Assembly (NCBI GenBank): GCA_937967805.1
Contig: CALBTC010000055.1
Coordinates: forward strand, 1-6,974
Direction of reading: 5' to 3'
Source of the DNA: an uncultured Anaerolineaceae bacterium
GTDB lineage: Bacteria; Chloroflexota; Anaerolineae; Promineifilales; Promineifilaceae
Length of the DNA stretch: 6,974 nucleotides
Below are positions 1-6,973 of the stretch, piece by piece. Made by a program: the position numbers and the translations under genes. Every line of letters begins with the position of its first letter. Position 1 is the stretch's first letter. The notes under the pieces were generated by a model. The model was not told where the DNA came from. It saw nothing but the letters and a program-made list of their open reading frames with translations, and did no database searches.

Positions 1-2
1 CG

Positions 3-2048
3 CAGGCCACCGTCTCCCCCACCATTGATTTGCAGCTGCCGCCCGGCGTGCGCCCGGCCACCATGCTCTTCCCCGCCGGGCTCTCCCTTAATTTGCAGGC
101 CGGCACGCTTGACTGGCTGCCCGTCACTCTGGCCAACGGCGGCGCCAACAGCTTCACCCTGCCGCTGCGCCTGGAAACGGCCGATATCACCAAACCCACC
201 CGGCAAATTACGGCCGTTCTGCGCCACAACGAACAAGAAGCCACCGCTGCCGCCTCGCTGTGGATTGGCGTGCCGCCGCAGGTGAACCGCATCATCAGCC
301 CGCCGCAGGTGGCTGTGGGACAGCCGTTCCAGCTGCGGGCCACGGCTGGCGGCTCCGGTCCGCTTACTCAGTTGTGGCATTTGGGCGACGGCCGTCGCGT
401 CGAAACCAACGACCCGGTGGTGCTCTTTTCCGCCTCCGGCATTTATGACGTTCAGGTTGAGGTCAGCAACCCGGCAGGAACGGCCACCTTGCGCCAATCC
501 ATTTCTGTGGTGCCCCATCCCGCGGCTCAATTTAGCCTCAGCGACTCGACCGTTGGCGTGGGGCAAACCGTCACCTTCATTAACCAGAGCGGCGGCGCCG
601 GTCCGTTGACTTACCGCTGGGATTTTGGTGATGGCGGTACGGCCATGGAAGCCACGCCCAACCACACCTACAGCACGCCGGGGACCTACATGGTTCACCT
701 GACCGTGCAAAATGAATTTGGTCAATCGGAAGCGTACTGGCCCGTTACCGTTGGCCTGCCGCCCACCGTGGACATGATCATCCCGGAGCGTATTCCGGCT
801 GGCGAGACGTTCCAGGTGCAGGGGCTGGGTGACGCCACGGTGACGCGGTATGAATGGAGCATGGGGGATGGAAAATCGCTGGAAGGCCCGGTGGTGGAAC
901 ACAGCTATGGCCGTCTTGGCGAGCTATACGTCACCCTGGTGGCCAGCAACGAATTTGGCAGCACGCAAATCGGCCGTTGGCTCACGGTAGACCCCGGCGT
1001 TTTGCACCTGTATCTGCCGCTGGTGTTCAAGTCGCTGGTGCAGGATGCCGTCGCTCCCGCTGAAAACCTTGAAAATCCGGTAGGCATTGATTTACCCGCT
1101 GTACCTCTGGATGAGCTCTTTATTTTGCGGCCAATGGCCGTGCCGCCCGGCAGTACCCCCGCCGAGCAGCTGCTGCTCTACATCAACGAAGCCCGCCGCC
1201 AGTTTGATCTGGCCCCGCTGAATTTGGTGCTGGAATTGAGCAGCGCGGCGCAGGAACACACCATCGACATGGCCCGCTTTGGTTACACGGGACACACCGG
1301 GGCCGATGGTTCCAGGCCGGCGGAGCGACTGTTACAGTTTGGCTACTCCCGCGGGTACGCCGGCGAGGCCACCGCCTGGGGCTTTGAATATCCACATCAG
1401 GCCGTCGAGTTTTGGGTCAACAGTCCGGCCCACCGCCGCATTATTTTAAACGCCAACGCCACCGATGTGGGCGTCGGCTATTCTCTTGATTTCAACGCCC
1501 CCAGCGTCTGGTATTGGACGGCCGAATTTGGCAATCAATTTGCCGCTGCCGATGCGCCTCTGTTACGCGTGCAGGAACCGGCTCCCGCGTTTGAGGCGAT
1601 GGTTACCAGTTTGGTGAACTTTAGCTGGAACTGGCCCCTGCCGCTGGCCGATGGCGAGCAATTTGTGCTTTACCTGCAAACCAATCGGGGCGATTTCCCG
1701 GTAGCCACGGTGACGCAGCCCACGCTGGGCACACGCTACGCGGTGCAGCTGGCGGCCAACAATCTCACCAGCGGCAATGCCCGCTTGCAGGTAAAGCCAG
1801 ACGAATACAGCTGGCAGCTTCGCCTGGAAAATGGCGGCACGATTGTGCAAAGCGAGGTGCGAAACATCACCTTCACCGTTGATCCCAATGCGCCCACGCC
1901 GACGCCAACCCTCACAACTACGGCCGTTTCCCCCACGCCATCCCCCAGCCCAACCGCCACGCCAACGGCCTTGCCGCCGCAAGGCACGCCCCGACCGCCT
2001 ACACCTACCTTGCCTCCGCCGTTGATAACAGCCACGCCAAGCGGGTAG
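3..2048 (+). CDS. Secreted PKD-repeat / CAP (SCP-like) domain protein, 5' end missing
   Basis: The frame is open from the first complete codon at position 3, so the true start and any signal peptide lie upstream; the in-frame TTG at 30 is not a convincing start. Numbering from codon 3 (681 codons): residues 1-93 are a beta-rich segment resembling the end of a DUF11-type repeat (LPPGV). PKD domains follow at about 94-170, 171-252 and 253-331; the second has the canonical WDFGDG (206-211), the others have WHLGDG and WSMGDG. YLPLVFK lies at 337-343, a motif I associate with exported Chloroflexota proteins. A CAP/SCP domain spans about 385-510 with GHTGADG, GEATAWG and FWVNSPAHR; the likely cavity residues are H431, E455, E469 and H477. 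An Ig/Fn3-like domain (about 520-620) and a Pro/Thr-rich tail (about 626-681) end the protein. No LPXTG or C-terminal membrane anchor is visible. PKD modules usually mediate extracellular adhesion or spacing; the role of bacterial CAP domains is mostly unknown. Inferred role: secreted or surface protein, substrate unknown. Confidence 0.88.
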   Translation, partial: QATVSPTIDLQLPPGVRPATMLFPAGLSLNLQAGTLDWLPVTLANGGANSFTLPLRLETADITKPTRQITAVLRHNEQEATAAASLWIGVPPQVNRIISPPQVAVGQPFQLRATAGGSGPLTQLWHLGDGRRVETNDPVVLFSASGIYDVQVEVSNPAGTATLRQSISVVPHPAAQFSLSDSTVGVGQTVTFINQSGGAGPLTYRWDFGDGGTAMEATPNHTYSTPGTYMVHLTVQNEFGQSEAYWPVTVGLPPTVDMIIPERIPAGETFQVQGLGDATVTRYEWSMGDGKSLEGPVVEHSYGRLGELYVTLVASNEFGSTQIGRWLTVDPGVLHLYLPLVFKSLVQDAVAPAENLENPVGIDLPAVPLDELFILRPMAVPPGSTPAEQLLLYINEARRQFDLAPLNLVLELSSAAQEHTIDMARFGYTGHTGADGSRPAERLLQFGYSRGYAGEATAWGFEYPHQAVEFWVNSPAHRRIILNANATDVGVGYSLDFNAPSVWYWTAEFGNQFAAADAPLLRVQEPAPAFEAMVTSLVNFSWNWPLPLADGEQFVLYLQTNRGDFPVATVTQPTLGTRYAVQLAANNLTSGNARLQVKPDEYSWQLRLENGGTIVQSEVRNITFTVDPNAPTPTPTLTTTAVSPTPSPSPTATPTALPPQGTPRPPTPTLPPPLITATPSG

Positions 2049-2107
2049 GCGAGTTGGCGAGTGGCGAGTAAAAACTTGCAGACTCGCCAACTGGCAAACT
2101 CGCCTAC
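2045..2107. repeat. Heptamer-based imperfect inverted repeat (hairpin)
   Basis: The left arm (2045-2069) holds three direct copies of GGCGAGT at 2048-2054, 2056-2062 and 2063-2069. The right arm (2082-2107) holds the complement ACTCGCC at 2082-2088 and 2098-2104, with a diverged copy ACTGGCA at 2091-2097. Pairing gives 11 perfect base pairs at the base, a 7-bp block with two mismatches, one bulged A, and 7 perfect base pairs next to a 12-nt loop. The left arm includes the stop codon of the PKD/CAP gene, and the right arm ends only a few bases before the sulfurtransferase Shine-Dalgarno. No T-tract follows, so it is not a textbook intrinsic terminator. It may be a REP-like intergenic element, a transcript-end stabiliser or an attenuator. 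Confidence 0.8.
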
Positions 2108-2109
2108 AC

Positions 2110-2116
2110 AGAAGGA
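2110..2116 (+). promoter_or_regulatory. Ribosome binding site of the sulfurtransferase gene
   Basis: AGAAGGA lies 5 bases upstream of the ATG at 2122, a good Shine-Dalgarno match at normal spacing. It supports this ATG as the start. It begins 2 bases after the end of the upstream hairpin, so the hairpin does not cover it but may affect ribosome access. Confidence 0.75.
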
Positions 2117-2121
2117 ACCTC

Positions 2122-2955
2122 ATGTATAAAACCATCATTGATGCAGAAACCCTGGCCAAGAACCTGGAGAATCCCGATTGGGTGATTGTCGATTGCCGCT
2201 TTAGTCTGGCGGATACGGCCGTTGGCTACCAAAACTATCAGGAGGCCCACATCCCCGGCGCGGTCTATGCTCACCTGGACGATGATCTAAGCGGTCCGCC
2301 CGTCACTGACCACGGGCGGCACCCGCTGCCCACGCCGCAGCGCCTGGCCCAACTTTTTAGCCGCCTGGGCATTGACGAGATGAGCCAGGTGGTAGCCTAC
2401 GACGATGCCGGCGGCATGATCGCCGCCCGGCTGTGGTGGATGTTGCGCTACATGGGGCATGATGCCGTGGCCGTGCTGGATGGCGGCTGGCAGGCGTGGC
2501 AGGCAGCCAATTTGCCCACAAAGTCAGGTATCGAGGAGAACGAGACGGCGCAGTTTAGCGGGCGTCCTCAGCCCAAATGGGTGGTGACGGTGAACGAAGT
2601 CACCGGCCAGCCGCTGCTCATCGACTCTCGCGGCCCGGAACGGTATCGCGGTGAAGTCGAGCCGCTGGACCCGCAGCCGGGGCACATTCCCGGTGCGGTC
2701 AACCTGCCCTACGAAAAGCATTTGGACGAACACGGCCGTTTCCGCTCCACCGACGAGATGAAAGCGGAACTAACGGCCGTTCTTGGCGACAAATCGGGTG
2801 AAGCGGCCACCTTTTACTGTGGTTCGGGCGTGAGCGCCTGCGTCAATTTACTGGCAATGGCGCATGTGGGGTTGGGAGACGGCCGTCTTTACGTCGGTTC
2901 CTGGAGCGAATGGAGCCGCGACCCGGAACGGCCGATTGCGGTGGGGGAGGAGTGA
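2122..2955 (+). CDS. sseA: 3-mercaptopyruvate / thiosulfate sulfurtransferase (two-domain rhodanese)
   Basis: The enzyme transfers a sulfane sulfur from 3-mercaptopyruvate (or thiosulfate) through a cysteine persulfide to cyanide, thiols or a protein acceptor; it is cytoplasmic and acts in cysteine and sulfide metabolism. The protein has 277 residues, close to E. coli SseA. The N-terminal rhodanese domain (about 5-125) has VIVDCRF and the fold motif HIPGA (43-47) but no active-site cysteine: the equivalent loop reads AYDDAGG. The C-terminal domain (about 155-272) has LLIDSR, a second HIPGA (188-192) and the active loop CGSGVSA with catalytic Cys233. CGSGV(T/S)A is the mercaptopyruvate sulfurtransferase form; classical rhodaneses have CRKGVTA, so I favour mercaptopyruvate as donor. 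No signal peptide is visible. The ATG at 2122 has a good Shine-Dalgarno. The upstream gene ends 73 bp away on the same strand but has no evident functional link. The last codons lie inside the palindrome at 2947-2993. Confidence 0.93.
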   Translation: MYKTIIDAETLAKNLENPDWVIVDCRFSLADTAVGYQNYQEAHIPGAVYAHLDDDLSGPPVTDHGRHPLPTPQRLAQLFSRLGIDEMSQVVAYDDAGGMIAARLWWMLRYMGHDAVAVLDGGWQAWQAANLPTKSGIEENETAQFSGRPQPKWVVTVNEVTGQPLLIDSRGPERYRGEVEPLDPQPGHIPGAVNLPYEKHLDEHGRFRSTDEMKAELTAVLGDKSGEAATFYCGSGVSACVNLLAMAHVGLGDGRLYVGSWSEWSRDPERPIAVGEE

Positions 2956-2993
2956 GTAAAAGTGAATAGTCTATTCACTTTTACTCACTCCTC
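2947..2993. terminator. Perfect 23-bp palindrome between convergent genes, probable bidirectional terminator
   Basis: Bases 2947-2969 are the exact reverse complement of 2971-2993, with the single base T2970 between them. G-T and G-C pairs extend the stem a few more positions outward. It covers the last codons of both the sulfurtransferase gene (plus) and the GAF membrane gene (minus); both end GAG GAG TGA, and the stop codons at 2953-2955 and 2985-2987 are exact mirror images. A run of four A on one arm and four T on the other lies inside the stem, so a T-rich stretch is transcribed in either direction, though not in the usual place after the stem. The convergent position fits a shared transcription terminator. 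Termination itself is inferred; the palindrome is read directly. Confidence 0.75.
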
Positions 2994-4943
2994 TTCTTCA
3001 TCTCCATCCTGGCTGGCCAGCTCCATGGTGCCGATGGTACGGGCCACGTTTTCGATGGCCACGCGCTGCTTGCGATACAGGTCAGACTCGCTCATTGCCA
3101 GCCGCCGGGCCACGTCCCGCACGCGCTGCCCCTGGACAAATTTGAGCTCCAAAATATTGTACAAAATCCATTCAGCCGTCGTCATGCTGCGCTCGCCTTC
3201 CGGCTTTTGCAGCTCGATGGCGTTGCTCAAAATGGCGCGCAATGCTTTGGTGGGATTGTTTTCGTGTTCGGCCATTGCCTCTTGCACAATTTGCAGCCGC
3301 ATCAGCGGGCTGGTGGTGAGCTTGGGTCCGCCCCAATAATGGGTGAGGGCGTCACGCACCATGGTGCTAAATTCCGGATCGTAAACAACGGCCGCTGCAT
3401 CGGTATCTTGGGCCAGCACAGGCAGCCCGCCAAACGCGGCTTCGCTGCGCCGCTGCTGAATGGCCGTGATTTGCGGCAGCAAACCTTCCACCGTGGCAAA
3501 CACCTCTTGCTGCAAAATGCGGTCTTCCAGGGCCTGGGCCGCTTGCTGGAGCAGCCGGTTAAAAATCTCTTCTTCCTCTTCGCTGAGGTCAGGCTGGTCC
3601 GCCCGTGCCTGGATGCCCAAAATGCCCAGGACAATGTTTTCCTGGCGGCTGTGTAACGGCCGTATCCAATAATTGTGCCAGACAAAAAAGTCCCCCACCG
3701 TTTCCAGCGACTCTTTGACACTGTTTTTGTTTTCACTATTTCCGTTCGTCCGCGCCAACTCACGCCAGTTAGTATCCTGTAAAATGTCATCAGATTCGGC
3801 CAATGGACCGACCACCGCCTCCAGTTGTGGCCCTTCTGGGGTGATGGCGGCCACAAAAGAGGTTGGCGTGCGCAATGCTTCGCAGGTGGCGGCTAAAATG
3901 CTCTCTAAAAATTGCTGCAAGTCGCGTGTGGTCAGCAAGCGCTCGCTCAGTCGCTGGATGGTGCGTACGTCCGGGTCATCATTCAATTGAAAGAGGCGTT
4001 CGAGCGGCCGTTTATAGGCATGAATCGCCCACTCCACTAACATCACCGTCGCCACCAGGCTAAACCCCAAAGCGGTTTCCGCCGGCAGGCCTAAGATCGG
4101 GCTGCTACGGCTGACCAGCACGTAAACCAACAGCACGATGCTGCCCGCCAACGGCACCCGCGCCATAAATTTAAACAGACGAACCCGCACCACACGGTCC
4201 GGTGAGGCGGTGCCAAAATAGGCCAGATGAGCGGTGAGGATGCCAAACATCACCCCCACCACCAGGTTGCCCAAAATGATAACCGGCCACAGCCACAGCG
4301 GAATAATCTCTTGCCCCTCGCTGCTGATAATGAGCAGGTACGGGAAAACACCCAACGGCGCGGCCAGGTACGTCAACAGCGTAGACGTCATGCGTTGGCG
4401 GGTGGTGCTGGTGATGCAGCGCTGCCGTGCCCGCCACACGTTGTAGATGCTTAACGCCGTCACCAGCCAAAAATAGGCGGCAAAAACAGGAAAAATCGGC
4501 CCGGCATCCAGATGGGGAATGCGGGAAAGGGGGTTGGGAATTGGATTTTTCACCAGCAAATCGCTGAATAGAGCCAGGCCAAGAAATACAAGTCCGGTCA
4601 GGTAGCCAATCGGCACCAAAAAGCGGCGGCGGTTGGGCAGTGCCCCCGTGGTCGAAAGCAGCGCATCTGATAGGTGAAACTGGGCCGCGGGCACCAGAGC
4701 AATCCCCAGCCATTGAAAGCGCAAAAAGCCCTCAACCGAGGCAGAGAAAATGGTGCGGCTTACCATCAGCTCGGCTAAATAGGCCACCACTACAAATATG
4801 ATAAGCGCGCAAAAGGCACGCATCACCGGATCGCGCAGGCTGCGGCCCAGGTTGTAAAGCACCACGGCCGATCCAAAAATAACGATGACCGCTTCTAAAA
4901 TATCGTTAAGCAGAGCAAGAAAATCAGGAAGTTGTTCAAACAT
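2985..4943 (-). CDS. Polytopic membrane protein with GAF domain and C-terminal HTH-like module
   Basis: I do not recognise a named gene. From ATG 4943 the protein has 652 residues. About nine hydrophobic segments are visible by eye (about 13-31, 42-60, 76-93, 108-126, 147-168, 186-207, 216-240, 262-278, 287-307), like the membrane input regions of 7TM-type sensor kinases. A linker (about 308-335) leads to a GAF-like domain (about 335-475) ending in an acidic helix (SEEEEEIF). Residues about 520-640 form an all-helical region; RVRDVARRLAMSESDLYRKQ (607-626) looks like a helix-turn-helix, and the surrounding pattern recalls a DNA-binding-like module in Chloroflexota regulatory proteins (from memory). 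The tail is acidic. There is no histidine kinase, HATPase, GGDEF or EAL motif. Inferred role: membrane sensor acting as a one-component regulator. Start: the frame continues up to a TTG at 4997, 3 bases after the ftsH stop, adding 18 non-hydrophobic residues; neither start has a clear Shine-Dalgarno, and I prefer ATG. It lies downstream of ftsH, probably co-transcribed. Confidence 0.8.
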   Translation of the reverse strand: MFEQLPDFLALLNDILEAVIVIFGSAVVLYNLGRSLRDPVMRAFCALIIFVVVAYLAELMVSRTIFSASVEGFLRFQWLGIALVPAAQFHLSDALLSTTGALPNRRRFLVPIGYLTGLVFLGLALFSDLLVKNPIPNPLSRIPHLDAGPIFPVFAAYFWLVTALSIYNVWRARQRCITSTTRQRMTSTLLTYLAAPLGVFPYLLIISSEGQEIIPLWLWPVIILGNLVVGVMFGILTAHLAYFGTASPDRVVRVRLFKFMARVPLAGSIVLLVYVLVSRSSPILGLPAETALGFSLVATVMLVEWAIHAYKRPLERLFQLNDDPDVRTIQRLSERLLTTRDLQQFLESILAATCEALRTPTSFVAAITPEGPQLEAVVGPLAESDDILQDTNWRELARTNGNSENKNSVKESLETVGDFFVWHNYWIRPLHSRQENIVLGILGIQARADQPDLSEEEEEIFNRLLQQAAQALEDRILQQEVFATVEGLLPQITAIQQRRSEAAFGGLPVLAQDTDAAAVVYDPEFSTMVRDALTHYWGGPKLTTSPLMRLQIVQEAMAEHENNPTKALRAILSNAIELQKPEGERSMTTAEWILYNILELKFVQGQRVRDVARRLAMSESDLYRKQRVAIENVARTIGTMELASQDGDEEEE

Positions 4944-5000
4944 ACGGGTGACAGAATTCTCTAGAAAAAACGGAACAGCCCGGCTTGTAAAAATCAAGTA

Positions 5001-6962
5001 TCAAGCAGGCGTTGGCGACGGGGGCAAATCGATAGATGGTGGTTTTTTCCAGTCAGATTCAGATTTTTTTTCACTTTCTAAAGTCGATTTAGCTGCTGCC
5101 GGCGGCATCTCATCTGTTGAAGTTGACGGCAATCCTTCCCCCTCGATAAGCGCCACAAACTCCTCGGCATCTAAAGTTTCCCGGTCCAATAGTTCACGTG
5201 CAATAATATCCAGCGTTTCCCGATGGGTTGTGAGGATTTCAGTCGCCTTGGTATATTGCTCGTCAATAATTTGGCGCACTTCTTCGTCGATTTTTTCAGC
5301 AATGGCGTCAGAATAGTCGCGCTGCTCGGAGATTTCTCGTCCTAAAAAGACCATCTCCTGCTTTTGGCCGTAAACACGGGGACCAAGATCATCGCTCATG
5401 CCCAGCTGAGTGACCATGGAGCGGGCCAACTGCGTCACGCGCTGCAAATCGTTGCTGGCGCCGGAGGTGATTTCGCCAAAAACTATCTCTTCGGCAACGC
5501 GGCCGCCCAGAAGGCTGGCAATTTGGGCCAGCATGTGGGTCTTGTTGGGCAGCAGGGCATCATCCTCCAAATACCAGGTGAGCCCCAGCCCCATGCCGCG
5601 CGGCACGATGGTGACTTTGCGCAGCGGCAGCGCCGCGGGCAGATAATGGCTCACCAGGGCGTGCCCCGCCTCATGGTAGGCGATAATTTCGCGCTCTTCC
5701 GGAGTGATAATGCGGCTTTTGCGTTCTGGCCCCAACTGGACGCGTTCCACGGCTTCATTAAACTCAGCCATGCTGATGCTTTTTTTGTTGCGCCGGGCGG
5801 CCAGCAAGGCCGCCTCGTTAACGGTATTTTCGATGTCAGCGCCAACAAAGCCGGGTGTGGCTCTGGCCAGCATCGCAACGTTCACGTCGGAGGCGATGGG
5901 CTTGCCGCGAATGTGGACTTTGAAGATGGCTTCGCGCCCTTTGTAGTCGGGCCGGTCGATAACCACGCGGCGGTCAAAACGGCCGGGGCGCATCAGGGCC
6001 GGGTCTAAAATGTCGGGCCGGTTGGTGGCGGCCAGGATGATGACGTGGGTGTCGGTGCCAAAGCCGTCCATCTCTACTAAAATCTGGTTGAGGGTTTGTT
6101 CGCGCTCGTCGTGCGAACCGCCCAGGCCAGCACCGCGCTGCCGCCCCACGGCGTCAATCTCATCGATGAAAATGATGCACGGGCTGTGCCGCTTGGCCTG
6201 CTCGAACAGGTCGCGCACCCGGCTGGCACCCACGCCGACAAACATTTCTACAAACTCGGAGCCGGCGATGGAGAAGAAGGGGACGCCGGCTTCGCCGGAA
6301 ACAGCTTTGGCCAGCAATGTTTTGCCGGTGCCGGGGCTGCCGATCATCAAAACGCCTTTGGGAATACGCGCGCCAAAGCTGACAAATTTTTCCGGCTCCT
6401 TGAGGAATTCCACGACTTCTTCCAGCTCTTCTTTGGCTTCTTCAGCCCCGGCCACGTCGGCGAAGGTGACGGTGGGATGGTCGCCGGTGAACATGCGGGC
6501 GCGGCTCTTGCCAAAGGAGAGGGCCTGGTTGTTGTTGCCCTGTGCCTGGCGGAAGACGAGAAAAATGAAGGCGATGATGAGCACGGCGGGCAGAAAGATA
6601 CCGATGACGTTGAGCCAACTGCCCCAACTGCTGGGGGCTTCGTAGGTGATGTTGGGACGGCCGTCTTGATAATCTTCCTGATCAATGCCGTAGGAGGCCA
6701 ACACCTCTTCCAGCGAGCTAACCCCGCTGATTTGGGACGTGGCCGGTTCGTTTTCTGTGCCGAAATAGGTGATAGTGATGGTACGGCCGTCGCCATCCAC
6801 CATAATTTCGTTGACTTCGTCGTTTTCAATTTGCCGGGCCAACTGGCTGATGGAAATCTGGCTGGTCGGCGTCGTGCTAGAACTATAGCTCCACACAATG
6901 GCCAGGATAGCAACACCTATCAGTAATGAAACAAACCAGCGGGTCATTTTGGTTGAATTCAT
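5001..6962 (-). CDS. ftsH: ATP-dependent zinc metalloprotease FtsH
   Basis: FtsH is a hexameric inner-membrane AAA+ protease that extracts and degrades damaged membrane proteins and short-lived cytoplasmic regulators. The protein is complete at 653 residues (E. coli about 644). Order: N-terminal membrane helix (about 8-26), extracytoplasmic FtsH_ext domain (about 36-108), second helix (about 116-138), AAA+ module (about 160-410), M41 peptidase (about 415-605), Pro/Ser-rich tail. Visible motifs: Walker A GSPGTGKT (208-215), pore loop MFVGVGA (240-246), Walker B IIFIDEID (263-270), second region of homology with [12 protein letters not shown] and MRPGRFDRR, including arginine fingers R325 and R328, zinc site HEAGH (430-434; ligands H430 and H434, catalytic E431), and the third ligand, probably D505 in SGASNDLQR. 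Walker A has Ser where many FtsH proteins have Pro (GPPGTGKT), which should be tolerated. All catalytic residues are present, so it should be active. The ATG at 6962 has a strong Shine-Dalgarno; the promoter lies outside the window. The GAF membrane gene follows within 57 bp. Confidence 0.98.
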   Translation of the reverse strand: MNSTKMTRWFVSLLIGVAILAIVWSYSSSTTPTSQISISQLARQIENDEVNEIMVDGDGRTITITYFGTENEPATSQISGVSSLEEVLASYGIDQEDYQDGRPNITYEAPSSWGSWLNVIGIFLPAVLIIAFIFLVFRQAQGNNNQALSFGKSRARMFTGDHPTVTFADVAGAEEAKEELEEVVEFLKEPEKFVSFGARIPKGVLMIGSPGTGKTLLAKAVSGEAGVPFFSIAGSEFVEMFVGVGASRVRDLFEQAKRHSPCIIFIDEIDAVGRQRGAGLGGSHDEREQTLNQILVEMDGFGTDTHVIILAATNRPDILDPALMRPGRFDRRVVIDRPDYKGREAIFKVHIRGKPIASDVNVAMLARATPGFVGADIENTVNEAALLAARRNKKSISMAEFNEAVERVQLGPERKSRIITPEEREIIAYHEAGHALVSHYLPAALPLRKVTIVPRGMGLGLTWYLEDDALLPNKTHMLAQIASLLGGRVAEEIVFGEITSGASNDLQRVTQLARSMVTQLGMSDDLGPRVYGQKQEMVFLGREISEQRDYSDAIAEKIDEEVRQIIDEQYTKATEILTTHRETLDIIARELLDRETLDAEEFVALIEGEGLPSTSTDEMPPAAAKSTLESEKKSESDWKKPPSIDLPPSPTPA

Positions 6963-6968
6963 ACTAAG

Positions 6969-6973
6969 CCTCC
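6969..6973 (-). promoter_or_regulatory. Ribosome binding site of ftsH
   Basis: On the minus strand, GGAGG lies 6 bases upstream of the ATG at 6962, an ideal Shine-Dalgarno that fixes the ftsH start. The window ends one base beyond, so no promoter can be judged. Confidence 0.85.

Noticed and set aside
1866..2045. CCNACG/CCAAC-rich stretch near the gene end considered as a DNA tandem repeat
   Set aside because: It encodes the Pro/Thr-rich tail; the repetition is at the amino-acid level with varied codons and spacing, with no exact unit.
1563..2159. Minus-strand open frame (198 codons) across the end of the PKD/CAP gene and the following hairpin
   Set aside because: The product is Arg/Gly-rich low complexity and lies opposite the real frame, which has clear domains. 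It crosses the intergenic hairpin and the sulfurtransferase start.
4171..4713. Other long frames within the GAF membrane gene, including this minus-strand one (180 codons)
   Set aside because: It is an alternative frame of a gene whose own frame gives clean membrane segments and a GAF-like domain; the product shows no family pattern.
2985..4943. Reading the membrane GAF protein as a histidine kinase
   Set aside because: The membrane and GAF parts resemble kinase input domains, but no H-box or N/G1/G2 ATP-binding motifs are present after the GAF region.
4954..4965. Adjacent EcoRI (GAATTC) and XbaI (TCTAGA) sites, suggesting cloning-vector sequence
   Set aside because: The flanks run without a break between ftsH and the GAF gene, no other polylinker sites are present, and two 6-bp sites together can arise by chance.
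4966..4996. Possible intrinsic terminator after ftsH (GC-rich AGCCGGGCT followed by a T-run on the minus strand)
   Set aside because: The symmetric part has only about 4 bp around a single base and cannot form a stable hairpin; no longer stem is available.
6096..6926. Long plus-strand open frame (276 codons) antisense to ftsH
   Set aside because: It lies entirely opposite a complete, unmistakable ftsH. Its product is Gly/Ala/His-rich with no domain, and it has no credible ribosome binding site. It reflects codon bias of the real gene.
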